Positions 13,301-23,850 of a DNA stretch of 64,000 nt are shown here, in pieces. Each line of letters opens with the position of its first letter. Within the stretch, counting starts at the first letter, position 1. The notes below the pieces were generated by a model. The model had not been told where the DNA came from. It did no database searches and saw only the letters and a program-made list of their open reading frames with translations. The stretch spans positions 6,353,973 to 6,417,972 of the forward strand of contig BSYO01000011.1 in the NCBI GenBank assembly GCA_033239525.1, written 5' to 3'. Made by a program: the position numbers and the translations under genes. The stretch is from Nepenthes gracilis (taxonomy: Eukaryota > Streptophyta > Magnoliopsida > Caryophyllales > Nepenthaceae).

Positions 13301-13431
13301 TAGCTCGTGCCCTTGGGTACGCATTTGGCATGGCAAATCAAGGTTGTTGTAGTGATGATCCCGTGTTTACCTTGCCTTCAAAGTTCCCCAATATTCAAGA
13401 ACGGCTCTCTTCTGTATCTGTTGAAGATTAA
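1340..13431 (+). CDS. CMT3: CMT3-type chromomethylase, DNA (cytosine-5)-methyltransferase (5' end outside window)
   Basis: Plant-specific nuclear methyltransferase that methylates CHG cytosines on H3K9me2 chromatin and silences transposons. Seventeen GT-AG exons join in frame: 1340-1447, 1524-1643, 1817-1916, 2053-2267, 2364-2429, 2518-2775, 6751-6809, 6893-6959, 7052-7381, 7459-7614, 7697-7784, 10719-10837, 10928-11032, 11318-11361, 11458-11527, 11620-11723, 13266-13431 (TAA). They encode the last 724 residues. Order: end of the BAH domain (about 1-110); motif I DLYSGCG; chromodomain (about 265-320) with F of FEVQ and W/Y of RWKGY as likely aromatic cage; motif IV GGPPCQG with catalytic Cys343; ENV 385-387; QFRMR 427-431; [10 protein letters not shown] and QVGNAVAVP near the end. 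PHNQ and MMAAGAYGL favour CMT3 over CMT2. The start codon and N-terminus are to the left of the window. The HPEQ seen in relatives reads HPFQ here. No internal stops, so probably functional. Confidence 0.93.
4422..4836. repeat. Interspersed repeat, copy 1, in the chromodomain-splitting intron
   Basis: About 415 bp that recur at 5749-6152. Both copies open with TTGGGGTT(C/T)GACA, contain GCAGTGGAATACCCGAA and CAGCCACCAATTAG, then a T-run, then a block ending in a small palindrome (GGCAAYCGCC). The copies are similar along their whole length but differ by scattered substitutions and indels. No coding potential was recognised. The element class is unknown; an LTR or non-autonomous transposon is possible. 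Confidence 0.6.
5055..5165. repeat. Three ~37-bp tandem units with GGTCAA/TTGACC hairpins
   Basis: Three successive units begin GAAGACGRTCAA and continue to a GTTGAYYGG block, so each has potential to fold on itself through GGTCAA and TTGACC. Further single GGTCAA and TTGACC blocks occur upstream, from about 4950 to 5020. TTGAC is also the core of the WRKY-factor W-box, but here the clustering looks repeat-derived. Located in the 3,975-bp intron 2776-6750. Confidence 0.5.
5608..6297. mobile_element. Element with ~140-bp terminal inverted repeats around repeat copy 2
   Basis: The left arm (5608-5748) and right arm (6153-6297) are imperfect reverse complements. Both contain GCATGCTAGGCATGC-like sequence, the CCATGGGTGATAGA / TCTATCACCCATGG block and GCCAGCCACATGTG / CACATGTGGCTGGC. 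The interior, 5749-6152, is the second copy of the interspersed repeat at 4422-4836. The whole could fold as a long stem-loop in the pre-mRNA. It has no coding capacity. It may be a non-autonomous DNA transposon or a solo element that landed inside a palindrome. Confidence 0.6.
6410..6620. repeat. Degenerate short repeats (TTGACC / CTTGRTT) in the intron
   Basis: Runs of GRTTGAYCRCTTGRTTTGGTT-like sequence with a loose period near 20 bp. A similar pattern is seen at 63220-63430 near the right edge of the window. No gene content. Position ends shortly before the exon that starts at 6751. Confidence 0.4.
8613..10200 (-). pseudogene. Ty1/copia-type gag remnant (interrupted)
   Basis: On the - strand, about 10200-10006 reads as a copia gag N-terminus, including LKLDGT. 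It resumes below 9153 with KIGYFNG, then [44 protein letters not shown] and VEQAYARV. These are hallmark blocks of the copia gag domain. Stops and frame changes make it non-functional. The two halves are separated by the solo LTR at 9154-10005, so the gag was present before that insertion. Confidence 0.7.
9154..10005. mobile_element. Solo LTR nested in the copia-like gag remnant
   Basis: An 852-bp block beginning TGTTGGG and ending CCAACA, the inverted TG...CA termini of an LTR. The flanks are ATATT on the left and ATATA on the right, a near-perfect 5-bp target duplication. The gag remnant reads up to both edges. No internal retroelement sequence is attached, so it is a solo LTR. It is related to the repeat that ends at 979. 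The short reading frame at 9376-9597 lies inside it and is not a gene. Confidence 0.65.
12318..13176. mobile_element. Probable solo LTR in the last chromomethylase intron
   Basis: The intron 11724-13265 holds a block that starts TGTTGG (12318) and ends CCAACA (13176). It contains a TATA-like TATATATATG stretch near 12855 and a pyrimidine-rich right part, as in plant LTRs. The flanking 5-mers (GTAGA and TACTA) do not match, so the ends are approximate. A loose tandem repeat of GAGTGAACAAAATGCYGGARTGGTGAA lies at about 12510-12600. Confidence 0.4.
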
Positions 13432-14131
13432 ATCTGATTCTTACATGACATTTGTTGCACGATGAGAATTGTAAGGCGGAGGGCACTCACCATTCCCTCC
13501 ACCCCCCAAAGAGGATAAGGCTTATGACAATCGTCTGATTTTTGTGATTCTCCCGATTTAATGTAGTAATTGCAGCCATTTTTCGTTCAACTGCATCAAG
13601 AGAAGTGTACTCTTGCCACATATTTCTTCTTAGCATTTGGCCATTTCATCGTTCTGAAAGCCGTATGAGGGCATATGCTTCATGAAATTGTTATTTTTCG
13701 TTGATTTGGGGTTTGAAAACTGGTGACAATATGTGAATTTTCTTTTCTTGATAATGTTTGTGTTGTTTTCTATATAAATGGAAGTAGCTTGTTTTGTATT
13801 GGTATCTCAGCTATTGCCCAATTGTTGCATTTTATTATTTTATTGAAGTTACCATAATTTAACAAATAATATGATGTCACTTGAATGTTTTTTATTACAT
13901 AGTGTAATATAGTATTTTTTTGTGTGACTATAATAAGCTATAATATAAATAATGTTACTTAATAACTTTATATTTCCTCCATTTTTTGCTAATTACTATC
14001 TATAATATTATAACCAAACAAGTAAAATAAACGTAATTCGTTTTAATTTTAAGGTGTCCTTACATTCCACTCATCACAGATCAATATAGTGCGACAGCCG
14101 ATTGCCTTCGTTATAGCTGTTCTCCAAATTA

Positions 14132-16586
14132 ATGTCTTGCCGCCCAATTCTGTTCCTTTTCCAACGGGCGAAAACCATTTCCGATCTCCTCCAACTCCAG
14201 TCTCTCATCCTCAAAACTGCTTTGGATCACGACCCGTTTGTTATCTGTTACTTGATACTCTCATCGTCTTCGATATCAATACGTTTCACTCGTCTGTTAT
14301 TCGAGAAATTGCCCATTGTTCCCCCACTATTTTCTTGGAACACTATCATTAGGTCATACGCTACTAGTTCAGATCCTATTGAATCAGTGAACCTGTTCTC
14401 TAAGCTACAAAGAATTGGACTTGTGCCGGATCATTTCACGTTCCCTTTCGTCCTCAAAGCTTGTGGAATCTGTTCTATAATCCATCACGGAGAGGCAGTG
14501 CATTCTATGGTTTTAAAGATGGGTCTTGCTTCTGATAAGTACATAAGAAATACCCTGTTGGCGATGTATGCGGCTTGCAATGAAATAGCATTGGCACGAC
14601 AGGTGTTTGATGAAATGGCTCTGAGAGATGTGGCTTCTTGGAGCTCCATGATTGCCGCTTACGTATCTTGGTACGATGATCGATTTCATCCCTCAATTTT
14701 TTTTAATTACCTTAATGTCTTCATCATGGAATCGCCAAAAAATAATCTTCATGAATGCTTCGGTTTGCCTTTTGTTTGATGATGATTACTATGTTCTGTA
14801 TATTATTCTGAACTATTGGAGCCCATTGATTAGTAAGGCACAAGGTACTTGGAGCTTGCTTTGAGGGGAATCACAATTTTGTTTTTGATCAATGGATTGT
14901 ATTAAAATATGACATTCTTCTGACGGTTGTTTTAGCATATACTAGCACCAATCTGTTCTCTTTTACCTCTCCTTTTATTTTCCTCCCCAATTTTCGATTC
15001 CTTTATTAATGGACCACAATGGTCAAAGCTACAATTCATATGCCCAACTCTGGAATTTAGTGGTTGTTTTGGTAATCGTTTCAATTAGTCATGAAATGGT
15101 GTTTTTGGTATATTATGTAGAAGATAAAACATAGGTTTGTTTGTATGGTTACATAAAATTTGGATAGTGTTCTATGTGATGCATAATATGGTGCATCAAT
15201 CGATTTTTTTTCTTGGACTGCATATACTAGCATTTGACGCATTTTGTTTTTCAGATGTTCCAAATAAAATTGTGTTTGTCATGCCACAATATTTAGTTAA
15301 AATATGGTCCGCTAAAATGTTTTCCTTTTGGATTGATTTCTTACTATGAACTGAAGGTTTCTGATGTATACAAATACGTTATGCTGGAAGGCTCATATAT
15401 GACCAATGGAATGCAATTAGTGTCTTCATTACCTCATAAAATGATTATTTATTATAGAAATCAAAGTTCACAACAGCCTCCAAATTGATGAGCACTGTGT
15501 ATCCTGGTTTTTCAATTTGTACTATTCTGGAATTTTTTCTTGAATTACAAGTTCATTATGTCAAATGCTTGAGATTTTGCCACAATGTACCGGATCTGAC
15601 CTTTTAAATTGTGTATTTGGTTGACTAGTTGGTGTTTGCTGCAATGGTTTCTGTCAAGATATATCGACTATTTTTGACTTTTACAAGATGATTGCATGCA
15701 AATTAATATTGTTTCATGGCCATATCATTAAATTTGTAACACTCATTGTGATTATTTATCATTTTTGCTTTCTGCTAATAACTGTAGCAACCGTCCTTTG
15801 GAAGCTATAATGGTTTTCAGACACATGAAGAAAATGAATGAGATGCCAAACTCCATCACTTTGGTAAGCTTGATCTCTGCTTGTAGCCGTCTGCTCGATA
15901 TAAAGGTTGGAAAGGCCATCCACTCATACATTGTCATTCATGGACTAGATCTAAATGTTGCTTTAGGAAGTGCACTCCTTGATATGTATTCGAAGTGTGG
16001 GAACATAGAGAAAGCATTCAACATGTTTAATTCAATGGGTGAAAAGAACGTGCAATCTTGGACCATCATGATTTCTGGCCTAGCCAATCATGGACGTGGA
16101 CAAGATGCTATTGCCTTATTTACTAAAATGAAAAAAACTGGCCTAAAACCTGACAGCATGTCATTTTCTTCCATCTTATCAGCTTGTAGCCACTTGGGTC
16201 TTCTTAACGAGGGCCAGAAGTATTTTGATGAGATGATTAGATTTTATTGTATTAGGCCAAGTATGCAGCACTATGGATGCTTGGTGGATATGCTCGGACG
16301 AGCAGGAATGATTGAAGATGCTTACAAGATCATAAGGAGCATGCCAATGAAGCCCAACTCTGTCATATTGCGGAGCTTCGTGGGCTCTTGTAGAAATCAT
16401 GATGTTAATCTAGGCAATGGTGCAAAAAATCTTCTTCTTGAAATGGAACCTGAGCTTGGAGCAAATTATGTTCTTGCAGCAAATGTGTCTTCTTTCTCTG
16501 GTTCATATAATGATGCTGCTGATTTGAGGATAGCCATGGGAGAGAAGCATGTAAAGAAGGTTCCTGGATGTAGTTGGTGCAGATGA
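14132..16586 (+). CDS. PLS-type pentatricopeptide repeat (PPR) protein, two exons
   Basis: PPR proteins bind organellar RNA and act in editing, splicing or stability in mitochondria or plastids. Exons 14132-14670 and 15788-16586 join at a phase-2 GT-AG intron and give 445 residues. About nine PPR units run from residue 67 to 370, with blocks such as SWNTIIRSYA, GEAVHSMVLKMG, NTLLAMYAACN, SALLDMYSKCG, WTIMISGLANHG, SILSACSHLG and CLVDMLGRAG. An E-like region follows (371-443) and ends at PGCSW. The frame stops two codons later, so the E+ or DYW extension common in this family is absent; truncation or a natural E-type ending are both possible. The start was chosen as the first ATG giving a typical short leader. 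The closest relative is not identified. Probably functional, since no stop interrupts the repeats. Confidence 0.85.
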
Positions 16587-17431
16587 GATGAAGCATATTT
16601 ATGGAAAAGAGCATTAAATTGGGGATATAATTTCATTGACATTACTCTGGTTTAGTGGTAGAAGAAAGAGGAATTCTTAGATCTACCTGGACAACATATG
16701 GATCATGCACCAATCCAATCATGGATTGACGCATGCCAGCCCAGGACTCATCATTATCAGTAGATTTCAGTTTACTTTTCCTTTTCCTATCATGTACACT
16801 AAGAATTTAGGTAGCTTCACAACGTCTGTGCAATTCTGGTTTATTTAAGAACATCTATGGATGATAAGGTATTTGTGATAATTGATAAAGCATGATGGGG
16901 ACGGAAAATGACTCGTCCAATGGATGGTGTTTGCATACAATTCGACTACTTCATCTCAACGCAGAGTCGAAAACAAAAAATTGGAAATCAGGTTAAGGCT
17001 TCTGTTCGGGCTCTCAACCAAGTGTATAATACTTGTGTTTGGACCAACAAATTTTACCATCTTTATTGGCTGAAATCATGTTAGAGCTGACTTGTTCTGT
17101 CACCATAAAAGAATCTTACCACTGTACCAAGACAAAACCTCATCGTATCATCTATAAAGAAAAATCAAATATAATGTTTTATTTTATTTGATTGTCTTCG
17201 AATTGAAATTCCGTCCCTGCCCTTTTATTATTTCATTTTTGATTGTTGTTTATTTCAAAGTGAAGCATCAGGTTGAGAGCTCGCACAACCTTCACGTGAC
17301 TAATTATTAATTCAAATTTGAGGGCTTGCACAACTTCTTCCCATTTAACAAACTAGAAAAAAAAAAAAAAAAAGTGAGTCTCAATTATTGATCATTCTAA
17401 ACTTAGCGTAGGGGTGAGGGAGTAGTCTAAC
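16587..17431. other. Intergenic, no gene seen
   Basis: Spacer between the PPR gene and the small membrane-protein gene. It would hold the PPR 3' UTR. AT-rich with an A-run near 17355. No coding or RNA gene was recognised. Confidence 0.5.
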
Positions 17432-17470
17432 AGAACTAGACACTAGTTCTAGTGTCTCTTTTCACGTCAT
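17432..17470 (+). promoter_or_regulatory. Overlapping palindromes and ACGT box upstream of the membrane-protein gene
   Basis: Two perfect palindromes overlap: AGAACTAG-ACA-CTAGTTCT (17432-17450) and AGACACTAG-TT-CTAGTGTCT (17438-17457). A CACGTCA element, an ACGT-core bZIP-type site, follows at about 17463. They sit 105-145 bp before the ATG, followed by a pyrimidine-rich leader typical of plant 5' UTRs. The arrangement can form either of two alternative hairpins. A regulatory role is inferred, not shown. Confidence 0.4.
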
Positions 17471-17575
17471 CTTAACTTTCCTCTGTCTTTCCTTGTTGAC
17501 TTTCTTTTCAGCTCTCTCCTCACTATTATCACCACTTGCGTTTCTCCATCCATTCCTTCCTCTCTCTTCTCTCTC

Positions 17576-17917
17576 ATGGCTGTAGCTACCAGATCAAGCA
17601 CGACAGACGGTTGGCCGCTTAAAGCTTTGGTGATACTCTTATGTTATGTGGTTGGTTACATAATCTATGCAGCAGTAATGGCCACAGCAGCTGAGCTGCT
17701 GCAGCCGCTGCTGATGATCTCTCCGCTTCTGATAGTCATTGCTGTGCACTGGCTCTCCACAATGCCTTCATCAAGCACCCTGAGCTTGCTTTTCCCGGGA
17801 ACCATCCCTACTGATATTCATCGTGCTGGAGGTTCCCCTTGGGGTGTAGCACTTGTATTGCTCATCGTTTTTGTTCTTATATCCTTCCAACCGTTCGTGC
17901 ATGGCAGCATGTCTTAG
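17576..17917 (+). CDS. Small three-helix membrane protein, plant family with HRAGGSPWGV motif
   Basis: 113 residues, probably a membrane protein of unknown function. Hydrophobic segments lie at about 15-36, 41-60 and 90-106. The motif IHRAGGSPWGV at 81-91 sits at the mouth of the last helix and is shared with the gene at 42720-43082, which defines a family. The start is the first ATG after a CT-rich leader. There is no signal-peptide cleavage site that I can argue for. No intron is needed. Intact, so probably expressed. I do not recognise a named function. Confidence 0.75.
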   Translation: MAVATRSSTTDGWPLKALVILLCYVVGYIIYAAVMATAAELLQPLLMISPLLIVIAVHWLSTMPSSSTLSLLFPGTIPTDIHRAGGSPWGVALVLLIVFVLISFQPFVHGSMS

Positions 17918-19640
17918 GCAAAGTCAATTCTATTATGCTGACATAAATGCCATATCATGAAAGCCACGGTCTCACTTACAATTTGAAATGCATAAGTTTG
18001 TGTAAGAGCCTGAATTCACTCCTAGTTTTGCAAAATGTTGGGATTGTAGATTTATTGATATGATGATGTAAGTCTACTATAGCCCTATGCAAGTGGTATT
18101 GTCCGGGAGAATTTCAAATGCAGGAAAAGTAATGAGTTACTCATAAATGCTTGTGTCATTTGAAAGTTTTCTAGATTGCAATATGGCTATCATGGTGTCA
18201 TAATTCTATAGTAAATTGCTCATCTGACTGGGGGATGTGGTCGAATTGACTTTAAAATCTTGATGCTTATTTAAGTTTTGACTCTTTGAGTATGGATTAG
18301 GTTATAGTTTCTCTATACGTTGCGGTGAATTTTCATGTGTTTAAGTAAAAATGACGCTATGGGTGACTTAAAAATTACATAAGATGTGTGGGGCGTGTGG
18401 AATTTTTAGGGTAGTAGGGGCATGTTATGACTATGCTTTGCTTGTTTTACTGATAACTCACTCTCACTCCTGACCGGTGCCCTCCATGGCGGCTTGCCAG
18501 GGCAAAGCCTTTTGTATTATTTAATGTATTTCTGTTAACAAGTACATGTATAATTTTGTTTTTGTTATTTAAAGGACCACTTTACTCTTTTTTGCACTAT
18601 AGGAATCAACTAGCATGCAGAGTTCTTTCATATTGTTGATTTCTTTCTCTCTCTTTAATTTCCCTTTTTTTTCCCCTTTTGAGAATGATCCACTTATATG
18701 ACTTACATTGGAGGATAAAGATCTTTATGGAACTGTCAGTGGCAGACACGTATAAAAGGGGAAAAAAATGAGAAGAAATCCTCACACATTCATAATATAT
18801 GTAAATGCTGATGGGACTTGGACTTATATTCGGTGTGGCACAATACCCATTTATCTGTCTATATTAGACAATCTAAATGGAGATTGGGATAGAAGCAGGA
18901 TCTTCTTTTGCAAATTTGGACCGTCTGTTTATGCCATTAGATGAAATTAGCTGTTTAGATTCATTTATATTATATATTTTTTAAAAATATAGCAAATATA
19001 GACGATTGATTTTAATTGATGACATAAATTTACGGTCTAAATTTACGAAGTGGGATAAGTGAACCAGGATTCTAGGATTTGATATTAACAACAAGTAAAT
19101 GTTAATAAATGTTACAAACATCAAATTCTTCGCAAAAGGATTTGATATCTGGAATAAATTCATCGTTTGATATTATATTAATTGTTTGCATAATTTTTAT
19201 TTAAAGATTAATTGAATTTGCAAGTAAGTTTTTAATAAAACCAAATATAAAAATCAATTATAAAAATTTCAATTATAAAATTTTATTTTATGACAAATTT
19301 ATATTTTCAAAAATTATCCTAGAACATACTAATGTATTTTAATTTCAAAATTATTTGACAAATTTGTAAACCCTTAGGATTTATATCAAAAATTAAAAAA
19401 GATTTTAAAAACATCCTCCACATATCAAGGACAGGCGTAAAAAATCTAATGAGATGGCAACTATTTTATCTATCTTTGATTTTGATAGGTAGTCAAACAA
19501 CTTATCTTAACCTGCAAACGAGTTTAATATTTAATTTGTTTATTTTATTCGAATCAAGTTTTATTCAATTTCTTACCATCCACAATCATGAAGACAAAAT
19601 ACAGCAACATTTGTAATTTCTTCCTACAGTAAATTATCAG
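17918..19640. other. Intergenic AT-rich spacer
   Basis: No coding region recognised. A TATA-like CGTATAAAAGG is at about 18749 without a convincing gene after it. A short stretch near 19060 (GAACCAGGATTCT) recurs near 41760, suggesting a small dispersed repeat. Confidence 0.45.
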
Positions 19641-20455
19641 GATGCTATCAACTATATCTATTATTAGCTCAGATGGTCTCATTTCATTCTCTTCTATTAA
19701 TCACTATTTACTTGTCATGGAAAGATCTTTATATACAATTGACCAATATGATTCGTATTCGGATTATGGTCATGGTATTATCTTTGAATGTAGAGTTGAT
19801 ATTGAAAACAAACACCTGGTATACTTACACATGGAAAGACTATATACAATTTGCACGATCAACAAACACCTGGTATACTCGCCAAGATAATTATGTGTTC
19901 ATGTCACCAAACAAACTTCATTTCTTATGTGACCAGTTTCAACAACCGTCATATATTAGAGTCATAGACATTGCTACCGGTACATCCATAATCATCCACC
20001 TTCCACCGAATGCATGGACTTCTACTGACTTTTGTAGTTGGAATTTATGATTATTTAAATGGTAACATTACCAATGTCATGCTTCGACTATCACCCTTAT
20101 CAAGCTGAAACAACATCAGCAATTTATTGTGTGGATATTAAACCCATCTACTGCTTCATGGATTCAAGTCTTTTCTGCATCTGTTCATGATCTGATATCA
20201 ACAGAAGTTCAACATGCGAATTTTGGTTATTCGTTTAGCAATGGTACTTGGCTCATCTTTTCCTTTGCACGATGTTTATGCCAACACAATTTACTTGCTC
20301 AGAGCTTTGATACTGTTCAAGACCTTGGTCTACATTATATTTTTGAGCCCTTTGAATGTCCTCTATTTTATGCTGATAGTGTTGAGATTTTTCTTACAAT
20401 AGTACTTTTCGATACAATTTTTTTGTGGGTACATCATCAAAATATGATATTTTAG
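19640..20455 (+). pseudogene. Decayed gene fragment, possibly F-box-associated type
   Basis: Successive + strand readings in shifting frames give protein-like text: YDSYSDYGHGIIFECRV, then IRVIDIATGTS and IIHLPPNAW, and after a break WILNPSTASWIQVF. The style (beta-rich, with a 'WILNP' block) recalls F-box-associated or kelch-like domains, but I cannot confirm it. A second diverged copy of the first block is on the - strand at about 23630-23690. Stops and frame changes make it non-functional. Confidence 0.35.
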
Positions 20456-20643
20456 ATTTTTATTCGGATTAATTTAATATTTATTATGATTTTGGATAAT
20501 TTAGATGTGATAAAAATTAATTAAAATATTATAAAATTTGGAACGATATTTGGATCGGTTGGGTTAGTGCTCGAGATGGGCTCATATTGTTGTTTGAATA
20601 TTGATTCAGAATTTAAATTAAAAGAAAATTAAAAGAATAGAAA

Positions 20644-20645
<2 letters not shown>

Positions 20646-20728
<83 letters not shown>
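20646..20728. repeat. (TAA)n microsatellite
   Basis: About 83 bp of nearly perfect ATA/TAA trinucleotide repeat, followed by an A-rich tail. The apparent poly-isoleucine and poly-leucine reading frames across it on the - strand are artefacts of the repeat. Confidence 0.95.
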
Positions 20729-23080
20729 CAAAAAAAAGGAAAAAAAAGCAAATAGGATAAGGAGGAGGGTTTCCAGGAGAGAGAAGAAAAAGTGGGAGAA
20801 GAGAGGAGAGAGAGGGAGGCTAGTGTGGTCGTTGCAGTTGCCATCGTTGGAGGTCCTAATGTCGAGAATGGAAGCCGGAGAAGCCCTTTCCATGATACTA
20901 CCCTTCGTTTGTGCTCCGATGGTTCTAGAGGAAAAAATCGAGAGCCAAAGTGAAATGGCTGCTGTCCGTTTGCCGCCGTTACCCGAGAGAATCAGTGAAA
21001 TTGAGGCAAGTAAGTCATTTCTTTCTCCTTGTGGATACTGATTTTAGGATTGTATGTACCGATTTTGTGTAAATCGGTTGAAATTTGATGGATTTTGGTG
21101 TAAGAGGCGCAGTGGAGAGAGAGAGTTTTCGCCACAGTTGCTGCCACCGCCAACGCTGCTGTGCTATTGTCGGGATGCTGCCGCCTCTCTTGCTCGTCGT
21201 TGCCCATGCCAGAGCCGTTGCCAGAGTTGTCACTAGTAAAGGCGACAATGAGAGAGAGAGTGGCAGAGACGGGCATGAAGGGAGAGAGGAAGGGCGGCGG
21301 GTTAGCAGGAGAGAGGGAGAGGAGCCGTTCGGATACTTCGAGATATCATTTCTTTAGATTTGCAAAGTATGAAGTACAAACAAGTATCTATAAAACCCTT
21401 ATTTGATCTGATTTAGCATCTAATTTATTTTGGATACTATTTAGAATTTTTACTAACATGTATGTATTTTTATACACCTGATGTATTTATTTTGGACATA
21501 CATATGTAGTTCATTGGATGATTTAGAAATTTTTGAACTAGATTTTATGATTTTTGGAGGGTTTAATACTTTTTCTGGAAGCCCGAATAATTTATAAAAT
21601 ACTGTATATTTTTATATCAATATATTTATATGAAAATAAATATAAAATTTTGTATAGGCTGTACGGTTACATGTATGTGTTGAATTGTGGTCACTATATT
21701 TGGATTTAAAAATTAGATACTCTGGCCAGCTTCCGACGGAGAGATATTGTTATTTGAAAATTTCTTTTCATAGGTAGGAAATGTTTGGAGTAATGATCAT
21801 TCCATTTGAATAATTTGATTTAACTTTATAATATATTCGGACGTCTTAATATATTTAACAAGTTTGAGAATTTCACCCAAAATCGCAGATGATAAATAAT
21901 AGTGAGTAAGCTTATCTATCGGTATAGAGTATATGGATAGCCATACATGTTGGCTTAATTTGCATTTGATTTATTCTAAGATTATCGGGATTATTTGTAA
22001 CCATTACTTAAACTAGTCTTTAAATAATTAGAATCCAAATTTTGTGTATAATTTGTATTTCTGCATTAATTTATATTGAATTTTGATTTGAATTTAGATT
22101 TTGATTTGAATTTGAGATTCACCGATTTTGCCTTCAGTTGGGCATTGATATGTCTCGTACAACAATGTTAATTATATATTTTGATCCGAGATCTTTAAAA
22201 TATCTGTCGTGATGCTACTTTGGTTTCTACGCACATTATTGGATCATCTGGCTATTGAATTCTGCCCCAAATCACAGACTGATCGGGTCTTAGATTTGGA
22301 TTTGGACTCGAGCTCGGATTGGATGTGGATTGGACATCGGCTTTAAAATTGGTCCGAATCACCTCTATTATATATATATATATATATATCTTGAAGATAA
22401 TTATTTTAAAATTTGGACATTTGTTTTGGATTTAAATGCTTGTTTTGAGTACGAGACTAATATTGAATTTTAAATCTTGGATTTTTATTATTTTTGCTAT
22501 TGGCGATTTGGATTTGTCCTATTATTTGTTTGGATTTAATCCATTTGACCTTTCATCTGTTTTTTTTTTTTTGGACTTCTTTTAATTAAAAATGATGCTT
22601 GTTGAGCGTTTGGCTCACATTTTCTGTTTTACCCCTTCAGAGTAGAATATTTAGATGCGTTGTAGAGCATGGATGTGGTCTGTCAGTCATTCATCCGATT
22701 TGGTGAGTTTGAGTTTTAATATTGCTTGAATTGATATTTGATGTGATTAAATTATGAAATTGGTTGGGTATAGGCTAATGGTTATGTTTCGAGAGTAGTT
22801 CAGATGCTATGTCATGTTATATCTGATTATAATTTTTATTGATTTGTTACATCCCTTACGATATTTGTAGAGTAGGTCGTATTTATTTTGTCCGAACGGT
22901 TGTTCGATGAGGTCTTATGTGGATTTTGATTTATCGGGTCCTATTTCTTTGGATTGTCACATTCAAATTTTTGGGACTTAGTATTGCTTGTTGAATTTAT
23001 TTGAGATTTTAAATGTTTAAAATTATAATTAATTATTTTAAATTGACTTACTTGATTTGAATTCATAACACAGAAGTACT
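20729..23080. other. AT-rich spacer, no gene recognised
   Basis: Contains a purine-rich segment (20770-20830), a mixed GC segment to about 21330, and a (TA)n run at 22367-22389. The short reading frames at 20992-21406 lie on both strands of the same bases and have no recognisable domain. The stretch could be the leader of a non-autonomous retroelement, but I see no termini. Confidence 0.4.
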
Positions 23081-23590
23081 CTAATCGCAAGGATCAAACT
23101 TCATCACATGAAGATCAAATTTACTCATGCCACAAAAAGACAAAATTGCTACAGTCACCACAATGCCCGACATGCTATTATTTATCTACAATAAAGGAGC
23201 AATGATGTCAACTATTCATCCACAATGAGATTCTGTAATTATCAAAGAAAAGCAACAAGCAATGATTATAAAGAATAAGGCGACTTATAACAGTATGAAT
23301 GCTTCATCATTCGCAAGATTCCTACTAAATTACAACTTAACGATTCTGGTTTCCAGAGTTCTATTTAAACCAATTTGACCACGATTGGATTGATTATGAT
23401 TGTGTTGATTAAGACCATAAGACATGTGTTGGATATCTATACCTCCCAAGCTCACTGAGCTTGAGTAAAAGACATTGATTAGTAAGAGGTGGAGAAACAA
23501 CCCATGCTGTCCAAAAAGGATCATTATAGGTATGAATAAGACCATTGGAGACAATAAGAACGTCATGGTTGAAAGATTGGATAATAGACA
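23080..23590 (-). pseudogene. Endogenous pararetrovirus fragment (- strand copy)
   Basis: The - strand carries the same viral-type block found on the + strand at 26970-27240 and again at 28457-28700. The three copies keep recognisably similar protein text but in broken frames. In the + strand copies this block follows the movement-protein and linker regions, so it probably belongs to the viral polyprotein between movement and coat functions; I cannot name the domain. It adjoins the F-box-like fragment at 23590. Non-functional. Confidence 0.5.
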
Positions 23591-23850
23591 TCCACCATTT
23601 GGGATTTTTTGACTATTAACTCCACATTCAAAGATAATACCATGACCATAATCCGAATACGAATCATATTAAATCATATGTTGAAGATCTTCAGGTATAG
23701 GAATCTCATGACAAGTACTAATAGTAGGATTAATAATATATAAAAACCAAAAAGACAATTCGATTAGTTATTCTATTTGTAAGATTAAAAGAGTTAGAGA
23801 TCCCCAAGAAATAGCATTGAATTCTTGGGATATAAAACCCTTCTTAGTGC
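23590..23850 (-). pseudogene. Second fragment of the F-box-like sequence, fused to viral sequence
   Basis: On the - strand, about 23740-23625 reads INPTISTCHEIPIPE and then YDSYSDYGHGIIFEC. The second block is nearly identical at DNA level to 19745-19800 on the + strand. 'NPT...EIPIP' is in the style of F-box-associated domains. The fragment runs directly into pararetroviral sequence below 23590. Short and broken. Confidence 0.35.

Noticed and set aside
14089..14352. Alternative 87-codon + frame at the PPR start
   Set aside because: It overlaps the PPR frame, which has clear repeat motifs.
20618..20893. Long poly-isoleucine and poly-leucine frames on the - strand
   Set aside because: They are translations of the TAA microsatellite.
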